Source: UBA9214 sp964443845 (GTDB lineage: Bacteria; Pseudomonadota; Gammaproteobacteria; UBA9214). From it: a stretch of 64,000 nucleotides of DNA. The notes under the pieces are model-generated. The model was not told the DNA's origin and searched no databases. It saw only the letters and a list, made by a program, of their open reading frames with translations. Below, in pieces: positions 52,077 to 60,903 of the stretch (positions within the stretch are counted from its first letter, which is position 1; each line of letters begins with the position of its first letter). Both the position numbers and the translations under genes were made by a program. The stretch spans positions 20,969 through 84,968 of the forward strand of contig CAYUFA010000004.1 of the NCBI GenBank assembly GCA_964443845.1. Direction: 5' to 3'.

Positions 52077-52427
52077 ATGAACAAACCGGAAATCACCTTC
52101 CGTGAAATGCGCAGCCAGGAACGCATCGAGGTCAGAAGCAACGTCCAGGTGCTGGACCAGCAGACCGGGCGCACGCTCGGCAACCTGGTCAACTACAGCG
52201 AAGACGGCATGATGATCACGGGCAGCTGTCCCATCGAAGAAAACCGGATTTTCCAGGTCGAGCTGGTGTTCGGGGATCCGTCCACGCCACCGATCGAACT
52301 CGGCATTGAAAGCCTGTGGACACAGTCCAACCCTGAACTGGAACGTCATTGGACCGGGTTCTATATCATCGGCATTTCACCGGAAGCCAGGCGGCGCCTG
52401 GAAGCGCTGAACGCGCCGGACCAGTAA
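52077..52427 (+). CDS. PilZ-domain cyclic-di-GMP-binding protein
   Basis: The 116-residue single-domain protein carries both PilZ motifs: RxxxR (RSQER, about residues 12-16) and NxSxxG (NYSEDG). It should therefore bind c-di-GMP. A good Shine-Dalgarno sequence (AGGAG) precedes it. It probably works with the DUF1631 protein just upstream, and its ligand level may be set by the EAL protein at 26.6-28.9 kb (inference). Confidence 0.92.
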   Translation: MNKPEITFREMRSQERIEVRSNVQVLDQQTGRTLGNLVNYSEDGMMITGSCPIEENRIFQVELVFGDPSTPPIELGIESLWTQSNPELERHWTGFYIIGISPEARRRLEALNAPDQ

Positions 52428-52451
52428 CGGGCCCGGCCCGGGGTACGGCTC

Positions 52452-53168
52452 TCAGTCCGTTGCCGCGCCGCAATCGGCGGCCGCATCCAGATACACATCG
52501 ACACCGGCACGACCGTGCAGGTGCGCAACCGGCAGGTCGGCGCCGGCCTTCCAGCGGGCCACCGCGGCATGCTTCGCCCCACCTGTGATCAACACCAGCA
52601 CGACCTGTGCATCGTTCAGCACGCATTCTCCCAGACTGACCCGGTCCGCGGGCGGCTTCGGCGCATGGTGCACGGCATGTACCGGCTCGCAGCCGTCATG
52701 TGGTTGCCCCGGGAACAGGCTGGCGGTATGCCCGTCCTCCCCCATGCCGAGCAGGACCACGTCGAAGGGACGTGCCGCCGCGATCACGGACGCATAAGCC
52801 TGTGCCGCCTTCGCGGCACCGCGTTCCGCGGGAATCACGTGGACGTTGGATTCCGGAATATCCACCTGACCCAGCCAGGCGTCACGGGCCATGACGCTGT
52901 TGCGCTCCGGGTCGTCCACCGGCAAACAGCGTTCGTCGCCGAAGTAGACCTGCCAGTTTCGCCAGTCCTCCTGGTGTCTCGCCAGGGATCGATAGACCGT
53001 TGCCGGGGTGTTGCCACCTGCCAGCACAATGTGAAAAACGCCCCGTTCCGCGATCGCCTGGCGCGCCACGGCGAGAATCCGCGTGCAGACCGGACCGGCA
53101 AGCGCTGCCGCGTCCGGGTGGACATGCCAGCGGATCAGGGGGGGAAAGTCGCCGCTCGCCACGGTCAC
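52452..53168 (-). CDS. pgl: 6-phosphogluconolactonase
   Basis: Pgl (DevB type) hydrolyses 6-phosphogluconolactone in the oxidative pentose-phosphate pathway. The 238-residue protein has ISOMERASE-like SIS fold motifs: VLAGGNTPATVYRSL, YFGDERCLPVDDPERNSVMA, and the catalytic LLGMGEDGHTASLFPG. The start is GTG at 53168; an ATG ten bases upstream is out of frame. It lies 58 bp downstream of the 6-phosphogluconate dehydrogenase gene on the same strand. Confidence 0.95.
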   Translation of the reverse strand: MTVASGDFPPLIRWHVHPDAAALAGPVCTRILAVARQAIAERGVFHIVLAGGNTPATVYRSLARHQEDWRNWQVYFGDERCLPVDDPERNSVMARDAWLGQVDIPESNVHVIPAERGAAKAAQAYASVIAAARPFDVVLLGMGEDGHTASLFPGQPHDGCEPVHAVHHAPKPPADRVSLGECVLNDAQVVLVLITGGAKHAAVARWKAGADLPVAHLHGRAGVDVYLDAAADCGAATD

Positions 53169-53226
53169 GACCGGTCATTTACTGCCGCTGTGCGACACCC
53201 GGACCGGGTCCGGCTGCCCACCTGCA

Positions 53227-54237
53227 TCATGTCTTTTCATGGTGCCCGCCAAAACCGAAGCGCATTGCGGAGAGCACCTTGTCGGCAAAATCACTCTCGC
53301 CCCGCGAGCTGAACCGGTCGTACAACGCGGTGGTCAGGACCCGTGCCGGCACTCCGGCCTCGATGGCGGCCATGCTGGTCCAGCGACCCTCCCCGGAATC
53401 GGAAACCCGGCCGTCAAATTCCTCGAGCCGGGGACTGCGGTGCAATGCTTCCGCGGTCAGGTCCAGCAGCCACGACGAGATCACACTGCCGCGTCGCCAC
53501 ACTTCGGCCACGGCTGCGATATCGATGTCGTAGCGGAAAGCCTGCGCATCGCGCAGTGGCGTGGTTTCCGCGTCCGTGTTGCGCTCCTGCATCCCCACGT
53601 TGGCATGTTGCAACAGGTTCAGGCCTTCCGCGTAGGCGGCCATCAGACCGTACTCGATCCCGTTATGTACCATCTTGACGAAATGCCCGGCACCGGCAGG
53701 CCCGCAATGCAGCCAGCCCTGCTCGGCCGGCAGTTCGGGGCCGCTGCGCCCCGGTGTCCTGGGGGTCGCTCCCGCGCCCGGCGCCAGCGCACGGAATACC
53801 GGCTCGAGATGCCGTACCGCCGTGGTGTCTCCGCCGATCATCAGGCAATAGCCGCGATCGAGCCCCCACACGCCACCGCTGGTACCGGCATCGATGTAGT
53901 GCAAACCGGCGTCGCCCAGGCGTTCGGCGCGCGTGATGTCGTCCCGGTACCACGAATTTCCACCGTCGATGATGATATCGCCCGCTTGCAGGTGCGGCGC
54001 CAGTGCATCGAGCACCCGGTCAACAACCGCCGCCGGCACCATGAGCCAGACGGCACGCGGCGTGTCCATGGCAGCCACGAATTCCGCCAGCCCCGGATAA
54101 CCCCGCGCGCCCTTGTCGACGACTGCCTGTACCGCCGCGGGATCGGTGTCATGGACGATACATTCATGCCCGGCATGCATCAGCCGCTGTACCATGCTGG
54201 CTCCCATGCGGCCCAGCCCGATCATTCCCAACTGCAT
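53227..54237 (-). CDS. gnd: 6-phosphogluconate dehydrogenase, decarboxylating (short, YqeC/GndA-like form)
   Basis: The 336-residue enzyme oxidatively decarboxylates 6-phosphogluconate to ribulose-5-phosphate. The N-terminus is MQLGMIGLGRMGASMVQRLM. IIDGGNSWYRDD is the substrate loop, GTSGGVWGLDRGYCLMIGG the signature, and HFVKMVHNGIEYGLMAAYAE the catalytic region. Its length marks the short NAD-preferring type. AGGAGA lies 6 bases upstream of the ATG. It forms an oxidative pentose-phosphate pair with pgl. Confidence 0.94.
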   Translation of the reverse strand: MQLGMIGLGRMGASMVQRLMHAGHECIVHDTDPAAVQAVVDKGARGYPGLAEFVAAMDTPRAVWLMVPAAVVDRVLDALAPHLQAGDIIIDGGNSWYRDDITRAERLGDAGLHYIDAGTSGGVWGLDRGYCLMIGGDTTAVRHLEPVFRALAPGAGATPRTPGRSGPELPAEQGWLHCGPAGAGHFVKMVHNGIEYGLMAAYAEGLNLLQHANVGMQERNTDAETTPLRDAQAFRYDIDIAAVAEVWRRGSVISSWLLDLTAEALHRSPRLEEFDGRVSDSGEGRWTSMAAIEAGVPARVLTTALYDRFSSRGESDFADKVLSAMRFGFGGHHEKT

Positions 54238-54455
54238 TGGCGGTCTCCTGTCACGAACCATGATGATCGTGGAAGAATACACGCTAAACGAAGATGCGGC
54301 GAGGATGGAATACGGATCGGGTGCCGGAGCCCGGACGCGCCTCACGGGCAACGCCCGACGGGACAGGGAGAATATTGCGTCCTGCGGAGGATAGATATAG
54401 GCTACAGTCGTTTTGTTCTGAAGAGCCTGGCCAAACGTTCGCAGGAGTGTTGAAT

Positions 54456-54998
54456 ATGACCGAAATTTCCGAGGCAATGATCTTCGAGTGTTTTGCTGCC
54501 GCCCGCCAAGGTGAGAGTTCCGGGGCAACGGCCGCATCGTTCGTGGACGTAGAAGAGTACGAAAACCAGATCATGTACCCCGAGTTCGCGCGCTGGGCCA
54601 GGCAGGCCGGGTACCCGAAACTGGCCACCCTGTTCCTCAAGGTCGCCGGCGAGGAAAAGCTGCATGCAGTCTGGATGCGGAAGCTGTATGCGGACATGGA
54701 CGTGCCGCAACGCGGCGCAGACACGCAGCGGGCAATCGATGCCCTGCAGGAAATCCGCGCCAACTGCGACCGGCTCATCGGCATGAATCCGGAGGGTGTC
54801 GTGGAGAAGGCGCTGCGTGTCGCCATGCGAGTGGAAGAACGCGAGTATGTGAACATCTATCCCCGTTTCCGCGACCAGGCACAGCTGGACGGCAATGCGG
54901 ACGAAGCAGCCGTCTACCAGAAGGTGATCGACTCGGAACGGCAGCACTACGAGTGGTTCCAGGCGGCGCTGCAGGAATATTTCCCGGCAGCAGCCTGA
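54456..54998 (+). CDS. Rubrerythrin-like ferritin-superfamily protein
   Basis: The 180-residue four-helix-bundle protein has diiron ligands in EEYENQIMYPEF, EEKLHAVWM, EEREYVNIYPRF and DSERQHYEWF. The C-terminal rubredoxin domain of classical rubrerythrin is absent. Such proteins reduce peroxide or store iron in microaerobic bacteria. The start at ATG 54456 has a good Shine-Dalgarno sequence (GGAG). It is divergent from gnd. Confidence 0.88.
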   Translation: MTEISEAMIFECFAAARQGESSGATAASFVDVEEYENQIMYPEFARWARQAGYPKLATLFLKVAGEEKLHAVWMRKLYADMDVPQRGADTQRAIDALQEIRANCDRLIGMNPEGVVEKALRVAMRVEEREYVNIYPRFRDQAQLDGNADEAAVYQKVIDSERQHYEWFQAALQEYFPAAA

Positions 54999-55026
54999 AC
55001 TTCCCCGGCGTTCGGGATCGGCCGCC

Positions 55027-55893
55027 ATGCCCACGGCTGAGGCCACGGCCATCCGCTGGTGGCAGGCGCTCGATCCGCCCATTTACCTGATCTCGGTGCT
55101 ACCCGGCGCTGCCGTCCTGCTGCTGGCAGGCGGCAGCGGCCGGACCCGGGTCCACGTCATCACGGCAACGCTCGCGGTCATCCTGCTGCAGCACGCCATC
55201 AACGTTCTCAATGACGTAAGCGACTGGCGTCTCGGTGCGGATCATGAAAAGAAGGTCTCCTGGGCGCGCTACCACCGGCTGAACCTGTCACGGGCCGGCG
55301 CCCATGGCTACGCCAGTCTGCTGGCAGGCGGCCTGCTCGGCCTGTACACGCTGGCCCGGGCGGACCAGCTACGCATTCTCGCGTTTGCCGCCCCCCTGGT
55401 ACTGATGGGCTACCTCTACAATTCCGGGCCACGCCCGCTTTCCTACACGCACCTGGGGGAATGGGTCACCGGCATGTGCTACGGGCCGGGTGTGTTCGGT
55501 TGCCTGTGGTGGCTGACAGGCAGGGGCCTGTCCCTCGAATGCGCCACCGGCAGCGTGGCATTCTTTGCACTGGCGGTTTCCCTGCTGCTGTCACATCAAC
55601 CACCGCAAATAACGACCGACCGCAGTGCCGGCAAGCATACGTTTGCCGTACGTTACGGCGCCACCGCCACCATGCGCATGTCACGAGCACTGTTCGCGGT
55701 GTTCCTGCTGGCCATGGGGGCTGCCAGCGTCCGGGCCGGGCCGTCCCCTGCGTACGTCTGGGTATTCAGCCTGAGTGCGCTGCTTGCGGCGAGTTTTGTG
55801 CTCTCGCGCCCACCCACACCGCGCCGGATCCTGGGCAGTGCCAGCGCGATCATCCTCGGCGATCTGTTACTGGCCGCGACGGGAGTCGTATAG
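55027..55893 (+). CDS. UbiA/MenA-like prenyltransferase
   Basis: The 288-residue membrane protein has about eight helices. The first aspartate motif NVLNDVSDWRLGAD is the NDxxD of the UbiA superfamily. The second region (TDRSAGKHTFAVRYG) matches MenA, but the first Asp of its DxxxD is replaced by Gln (PQITTD). It most resembles 1,4-dihydroxy-2-naphthoate prenyltransferases. The substrate is uncertain. It lies upstream of the nqr operon, which reduces ubiquinone or menaquinone-like quinones. Confidence 0.82.
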   Translation: MPTAEATAIRWWQALDPPIYLISVLPGAAVLLLAGGSGRTRVHVITATLAVILLQHAINVLNDVSDWRLGADHEKKVSWARYHRLNLSRAGAHGYASLLAGGLLGLYTLARADQLRILAFAAPLVLMGYLYNSGPRPLSYTHLGEWVTGMCYGPGVFGCLWWLTGRGLSLECATGSVAFFALAVSLLLSHQPPQITTDRSAGKHTFAVRYGATATMRMSRALFAVFLLAMGAASVRAGPSPAYVWVFSLSALLAASFVLSRPPTPRRILGSASAIILGDLLLAATGVV

Positions 55894-56106
55894 TAGACAG
55901 CCGGAACGCACCTGAACGGTGCGTCGGCGACGGGAACACGCCTCATCCGGACCGCCTGTGCGCGCGCCCGGGATGGCCGGAAGCACGCCATGCTGAAGGT
56001 TCCTGTTGCGGATGGCTGCGACTGCGGCAACAATGGCGGGCACGCGGCGCCTTGATACGTATCAGGCTGTAACAGCAAACCCGGACAGATGGAACATCCA
56101 GCCCAG

Positions 56107-56120
56107 TTGATCTACATCAA
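56107..56120. promoter_or_regulatory. FNR-type binding site upstream of nqrA
   Basis: TTGATCTACATCAA is a perfect TTGAT-N4-ATCAA palindrome, the consensus of FNR/ANR-family regulators. If it is centred at -41.5, transcription would start near 56155, with a possible -10 CATAAG at 56142-56147. A transcript from there would start within the ribosome-binding site, so the promoter assignment is not settled. Confidence 0.75.
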
Positions 56121-56154
56121 ATTCTTGCATGAATTTGCTTGCATAAGAGGAGGT

Positions 56155-56205
56155 ATGATGCGGCATTTCCCGGGACTGGCAAAACAACCAGAACAACACT
56201 CATGA
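56155..56205 (+). CDS. Possible 16-codon leader peptide coupled to nqrA
   Basis: GAGGAGG (56147-56153) precedes the tandem ATGATG. The frame encodes MMRHFPGLAKQPEQHS, and its TGA stop overlaps the nqrA ATG (ATGA). nqrA itself has no clear Shine-Dalgarno sequence, so translation of nqrA may depend on this short frame. Alternatively the ATG at 56202 is preceded only by this non-coding stretch. Confidence 0.4.
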   Translation: MMRHFPGLAKQPEQHS

Positions 56206-57551
56206 TCTCGATAAAGCGCGGGCTTGATATACCGGTCACCGGCGGCCCGGAACAGAAAATCCATGACGGGCCACGCATCAGCACAGTCGCCGTGCTGGGT
56301 CGTGACTATGGTGCCTACAAGCGTCTGCCGACCTTGCTGGTCAATGAAGGACAGCGGGTCCGGCTCGGAGAGCCGCTGGTACGCGGCAAGCACTTCCCCG
56401 CCGTCACCACCACGGCCCCGGGGTCCGGTGTGGTGGAATACATCGAACGCGGCGTACGGCGCTTCCTGCAGACTATCGCCATCCGGCTCGACGGCGATGA
56501 AGAGGAAACCTTCAACTGCTGGAAGCCGGAGGAACTGAGCGGTCTGAACGGATCACAGGTCCGGGAGAACCTGCTTGCCTCCGGCCTGTGGCTCTCTTTC
56601 CGGACGCGACCCTTCAGCATGGTCGCCGACCCGGAGCAGGAACCGTACGCAATCTTCGTTACCGCCATGGATACCAACCCGCTGGCCGCCGATCCGGCGG
56701 TCATCATCGCGGAATCGGCGCAGGATTTCGTCCACGGACTGACCGTGCTGTCGAAGCTCACCGGGGGCAAGGTATACGTCTGCAAGCAGGCCGGCGCTGA
56801 CGTCCCCGCCGGCAACACACCCGATGTCGTCGTGCAGGAGTTCGCCGGTCCCCACCCCGCCGGTCTCGCAGGCACCCACATCCATTTCCTGGCCCCGGTC
56901 AGTGAGCAGCGCGAGGTCTGGCACCTGAATTACCAGGACGTCATCGCCATCGGGCGCCTCTGTACCACCGGCCGGCTGTCGACCGGGCGCATCATCGCCC
57001 TTGGTGGCCCGCAGGTCGTCGCTCCGCGGCTCATCCGCACCCGTCTCGGCGCCAGTATCAGCGAACTGCTGCAGGGTGAATTGCACGATGGCGAATCGCG
57101 TGCCATATCCGGTTCGATCCTCTCGGGTTACCGCGCCGCCGGCAAGGTGGCCTTTCTCGGGCGTTTCCATCTGCAGGTATCCGTCCTGCGCGAGGGCCGT
57201 GATCGCGAACTGCTCGGCTGGATGGCTCCGGGACTCGGCAAGTTCTCGGCGAGCAGGGTATTCCTGTCCGGCTTTGTGCCCGGACGCCGCTTTGACCTGA
57301 CCACGTCGAAGAACGGCAGCCCGCGCGCCATGGTGCCAACCGGTTCCTACGAACGTGTCATGCCGCTGGATATCCTGCCGACCCAGCTGCTGCGGGCACT
57401 GGTGATCCGGGACACCGTCGCCGCCAGGACCCTGGGTTGCCTGGAACTCGACGAGGAAGACCTCGCATTATGCAGTTTTGTCGATACCGGCAAATATGAC
57501 TTCGGGCCGATCCTGCGCGAGAATCTGCGCGAGATCATGAAGGAGGGTTGA
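56202..57551 (+). CDS. nqrA: Na+-translocating NADH:quinone reductase subunit A
   Basis: NqrA is the cytoplasmic subunit of the sodium-pumping NADH dehydrogenase. The 449-residue protein starts MISIKRGLDIPVTGGPEQKI, the canonical NqrA N-terminus. The Rossmann-like and C-terminal segments continue normally to KYDFGPILRENLREIMKEG. The frame is open upstream from a TTG at 56139, but the family start fits 56202. It overlaps nqrB by one base (TGATG). Confidence 0.96.
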   Translation: MISIKRGLDIPVTGGPEQKIHDGPRISTVAVLGRDYGAYKRLPTLLVNEGQRVRLGEPLVRGKHFPAVTTTAPGSGVVEYIERGVRRFLQTIAIRLDGDEEETFNCWKPEELSGLNGSQVRENLLASGLWLSFRTRPFSMVADPEQEPYAIFVTAMDTNPLAADPAVIIAESAQDFVHGLTVLSKLTGGKVYVCKQAGADVPAGNTPDVVVQEFAGPHPAGLAGTHIHFLAPVSEQREVWHLNYQDVIAIGRLCTTGRLSTGRIIALGGPQVVAPRLIRTRLGASISELLQGELHDGESRAISGSILSGYRAAGKVAFLGRFHLQVSVLREGRDRELLGWMAPGLGKFSASRVFLSGFVPGRRFDLTTSKNGSPRAMVPTGSYERVMPLDILPTQLLRALVIRDTVAARTLGCLELDEEDLALCSFVDTGKYDFGPILRENLREIMKEG

Positions 57552-58774
57552 TGGCACGCACCGGCAGTCTACGCAGTTTTCTTGATCGCGTCGAACCGCT
57601 GTTCAGCCGCGGTGGCGCACTGGAACGTTATGGCGCGGTGTTCGAAATGGTCGACACCTTTCTGTATACACCCGCCGACGTGACCATGGGCGCACCGCAC
57701 GTGCGCGATGCCATCGACCTGAAACGGCTGATGATCTCCGTCGTACTGGCGGCGATGCCCTGTTTCCTGATGGCGATGTACATGATCGGCCACCAGACCG
57801 ATCTCGCGCTGTCCCTGCAGGGCCTGAGCACTGCGGCAGGCTGGCGCGGCACCATCCTCACGCGCCTGGACATCGGCTTCGACGCAAACAATATCTGGGC
57901 CTGCATGGCGCACGGTGCGCTCTACGTACTGCCGATCTACATTGTTACCCTGGTGGCCGGCGGTTTCTGGGAAGTACTGTTCGCGCTGGTACGCAATCAT
58001 GAAATCAATGAGGGCTTCTTCGTCACCTCCCTGCTCTACACCTTGACACTGCCGGCCGATATCCCGCTCTGGCAGGTTGCTCTCGGCATTTCCTTCGGCG
58101 TCGTGATCGGCAAGGAAGTGTTCGGCGGCACCGGCAAGAACGTGCTGAACCCGGCCCTGGTCGGCCGTGCCTTCCTGTTCTTTGCCTACCCGGCCCACAT
58201 GTCCGGGGATGCCGCCTGGGTGCCGGTTGACGGTTACAGCGGGGCAACGGCGCTGGCGCTGGCCTCCGCGGGTGGCGTCGAAGGCATCATGGCCGGTGGC
58301 ATAAACTGGCTGGATGCCTTCCTGGGCAATATCCAGGGTTCCCTGGGCGAGACCTCGACGCTGGCCTGCCTGGCAGGGGCGGTTTTCCTGATCGTCACCA
58401 ACGTCGCCTCCTGGCGCATCATGGCCGGCGTGCTGCTCGGTATGATCGCCACCAGCCTGCTGTTCAACCTGATCGGCAGCACCACCAATCCCATGTTCGC
58501 CCTGCCCTGGTACTGGCACCTGGTGCTGGGCGGCTATGCCTTCGGCATGGTCTTCATGGCCACCGACCCGGTGTCCGCGGCGATGACCGATGCCGGTCGC
58601 TGGGTCTACGGCATCGTGATCGGCGTGATGGTGACCCTGATCCGGGTGCTCAACCCCGGGTTCCCGGAGGGCATGATGCTGGCGATCCTGTTCGGTAACG
58701 TGTTCGCACCGCTGATCGACTGGATCGTCGTGCAACTCAACATACGCAGGAGGATGCGCCGACATGCCAGCTGA
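57551..58774 (+). CDS. nqrB: Na+-translocating NADH:quinone reductase subunit B
   Basis: NqrB is the large membrane subunit that carries covalent FMN and riboflavin and forms the sodium channel with others. The 407-residue protein has ten hydrophobic helices. The covalent FMN threonine lies in the motif SGAT (230-233) within DGYSGATALALAS. AAGGAGGG provides a strong Shine-Dalgarno sequence. The upstream TTG at 57548 is in frame but not preferred. Confidence 0.96.
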   Translation: MARTGSLRSFLDRVEPLFSRGGALERYGAVFEMVDTFLYTPADVTMGAPHVRDAIDLKRLMISVVLAAMPCFLMAMYMIGHQTDLALSLQGLSTAAGWRGTILTRLDIGFDANNIWACMAHGALYVLPIYIVTLVAGGFWEVLFALVRNHEINEGFFVTSLLYTLTLPADIPLWQVALGISFGVVIGKEVFGGTGKNVLNPALVGRAFLFFAYPAHMSGDAAWVPVDGYSGATALALASAGGVEGIMAGGINWLDAFLGNIQGSLGETSTLACLAGAVFLIVTNVASWRIMAGVLLGMIATSLLFNLIGSTTNPMFALPWYWHLVLGGYAFGMVFMATDPVSAAMTDAGRWVYGIVIGVMVTLIRVLNPGFPEGMMLAILFGNVFAPLIDWIVVQLNIRRRMRRHAS

Positions 58775-59600
58775 CGCCGCACGGGCGGGCATGCCCGGCT
58801 TACTGCGGGTGTTTTCCCGGCCCAACGATGACCCCGGCAAGATTATCGCCGTGGCGGTCACGCTGTGCCTGGTATGCTCGCTGCTGGTATCCGGTTCCAC
58901 CGTACTGCTCAAACCACTCCAGGAACGCAACCAGGCCCTCGCCATCAGAAAGCAGATCGTCCGGGTGGCTGGCTTCCCGGCACAGGGTGCGCAACAGATC
59001 GAGGCCCAGTACCGGAAGCATATCGAACCGCGCGTCGTGGACCTCGACTCCGGCAGCTTTGATGACAGTGCCGACCCGGCGAGTTTCGACCTGCGCGCAC
59101 TGGCACGCAATCCGGCAACCAGCCACGCGCTCCCCTCGGACGAGGACCCGGCACGGATCAAGCGGCGTCCCGATGAGGTACCGGTCTATCTGGTGCGTGA
59201 CGGCCAGCACATCCGCACCATCATCCTGCCGATCTACGGGTATGGGTTGTGGTCCACCATGTACGGCTTTCTGGCGCTCAAGGGCGACGCCAGGACCGTC
59301 GCCGGCCTGACTTTCTACGAACACGGCGAGACACCGGGCCTGGGTGATTTCGTCGCGAACCCTGCCTGGCAGGCACGTTTCCGGGGGAAACTGGCGTTCG
59401 ACGCACAGGGTCGGCCACGACTGAGCGTCGTCAAGGGCGGTGCCAAACCCGGTTCGCCCGACGCCAGGTACCAGGTCGATGCCGTGTCCGGTGCTACCCT
59501 GACCAGTAAAGGGGTGAACAACCTGCTGCATTACTGGCTTGGCGCACAGGGTTTCGGCCCGTTTCTGGCACGGTTACAGGCAAGCGGAGGAACACCATGA
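58764..59600 (+). CDS. nqrC: Na+-translocating NADH:quinone reductase subunit C
   Basis: NqrC carries a covalent FMN on a periplasmic domain anchored by one helix (KIIAVAVTLCLVCSLLVSGS). It has 278 residues. The FMN attachment motif is SGATLTS with Thr245, made by ApbE. The segment PIYGYGLWSTMYGFLAL is the conserved hydrophobic part, and GETPGLGDFV matches the family. It overlaps nqrB by 11 bp. Confidence 0.96.
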   Translation: MPADAARAGMPGLLRVFSRPNDDPGKIIAVAVTLCLVCSLLVSGSTVLLKPLQERNQALAIRKQIVRVAGFPAQGAQQIEAQYRKHIEPRVVDLDSGSFDDSADPASFDLRALARNPATSHALPSDEDPARIKRRPDEVPVYLVRDGQHIRTIILPIYGYGLWSTMYGFLALKGDARTVAGLTFYEHGETPGLGDFVANPAWQARFRGKLAFDAQGRPRLSVVKGGAKPGSPDARYQVDAVSGATLTSKGVNNLLHYWLGAQGFGPFLARLQASGGTP

Positions 59601-60262
59601 GTCAGGAGACCAGGAACATACTGCTCGAACCGGTGCTGGACAACAATCCCATCACCCTGCAGGTGCTGGGCGTCTGTTCGGCACTCGCTGTTACGGCCAA
59701 ACTGGCACCGGCGCTGATCATGTGTCTCGGGCTGAGCGTGGTGCTGGTGTGCTCCAACGCGGCGATCAGCCTGATCCGTCATCACATTCCCACCAACATC
59801 CGCATTATCGTGCAGATCACCATCATCGCCTCGCTGGTGATCGTGGTGGACCAGATGCTGCGTGCGTACGCGTACGGGATCAGCAGGCAGCTGTCGGTGT
59901 TCGTGGGACTGATCATCACCAACTGCATCGTGCTAGGTCGCGCGGAGGCCTTCGCCCTGCACAACCCGGTCTGGGAGAGCATACTGGACGGGTTGGGCCA
60001 CGGCATGGGCTACAGCGTCATTCTTGTCCTGGTCGCCACGCTGCGGGAAGTGCTCGGTTCAGGCACCCTGCTTGGTTACCCGGTCCTGCGCCTGGTACGT
60101 AACGGCGGCTGGTACGAACCCAACGGGCTCATGCTGCTTGCCCCGAGCGCGTTCTTCATCATCGGCCTGCTCATCTGGGCAGTGCGCACCTGGAAACCGG
60201 AACAGGTCGAGAAAGCGCAGTACCGTATCCATGTAGTGCACCGCAGCAGCGAGGCGCTCTGA
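59597..60262 (+). CDS. nqrD: Na+-translocating NADH:quinone reductase subunit D
   Basis: NqrD is a small six-helix membrane subunit homologous to RnfE/RnfA. It has 221 residues. The conserved segments SLVIVVDQMLRAYAYGISRQ (with the iron-ligand-region cysteine in VGLIITNCIVLGRAEAFA) are present. ATGA overlap with nqrC suggests translational coupling. Confidence 0.95.
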   Translation: MSQETRNILLEPVLDNNPITLQVLGVCSALAVTAKLAPALIMCLGLSVVLVCSNAAISLIRHHIPTNIRIIVQITIIASLVIVVDQMLRAYAYGISRQLSVFVGLIITNCIVLGRAEAFALHNPVWESILDGLGHGMGYSVILVLVATLREVLGSGTLLGYPVLRLVRNGGWYEPNGLMLLAPSAFFIIGLLIWAVRTWKPEQVEKAQYRIHVVHRSSEAL

Positions 60263-60280
60263 ACAGCGGAACCGAACCCC

Positions 60281-60889
60281 GTGGAACACTATCTCTCTCT
60301 GTTTGTACGCTCGATCTTCGTCGAAAACCTGGCACTGTCCTTTTTTCTGGGCATGTGCACCTTTCTCGCCATCTCCAAACGCATCGAGACGGCGATCGGT
60401 CTGGGCGCCGCCGTTATCGTCGTGCAGGCGATCACGGTCCCGGCCAACAACCTCATCTTCCAGTACCTGCTCAGGGATGGCGCGCTGGCCTGGGCCGGCC
60501 TGCCCGATGTCGATCTCAGTTTCCTCGGCCTGATCAGTTACATCGGCGTGATCGCGGCGATCGTGCAGATCCTGGAGATGCTGCTGGACCGGTATTTCTC
60601 CAGCCTGTACAACGCCCTGGGCATCTTCCTGCCGCTCATCACCGTCAACTGCGCGATCCTTGCCGGATCGCTGTTCATGGTCGAGCGTTCCTACAGCTTC
60701 GGTGAGAGTGTCGTATTCGGTTTCGGCAGCGGAATCGGCTGGGCCCTGGCCCTGGTCGGGCTGGCCAGCATCCGGGAAAAACTCAAGTACAGCGACGTCC
60801 CCGCCGGACTGCAGGGGCTTGGTATCACCTTCATCATCGGCGGACTGATGTCCATGGTGTTCATGTCATTCTCGGGAATCCAGCTCTAA
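60281..60889 (+). CDS. nqrE: Na+-translocating NADH:quinone reductase subunit E
   Basis: NqrE is the partner of NqrD, contributing membrane cysteines to the shared iron centre. It has 202 residues and a GTG start (MEHYLSLFVRSIFVENLALS). The family segments LALSFFLGMCTFLAISKRIE and FLPLITVNCAILAGSLFM are present with both cysteines. Confidence 0.95.
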   Translation: MEHYLSLFVRSIFVENLALSFFLGMCTFLAISKRIETAIGLGAAVIVVQAITVPANNLIFQYLLRDGALAWAGLPDVDLSFLGLISYIGVIAAIVQILEMLLDRYFSSLYNALGIFLPLITVNCAILAGSLFMVERSYSFGESVVFGFGSGIGWALALVGLASIREKLKYSDVPAGLQGLGITFIIGGLMSMVFMSFSGIQL

Positions 60890-60903
60890 AGGCACAGCGC
60901 AAC

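Noticed and set aside
56139..56201. TTG 56139 as start of nqrA
   Set aside because: The additional 21 residues do not fit the family, and NqrA begins MISIKRGLDIP at 56202.
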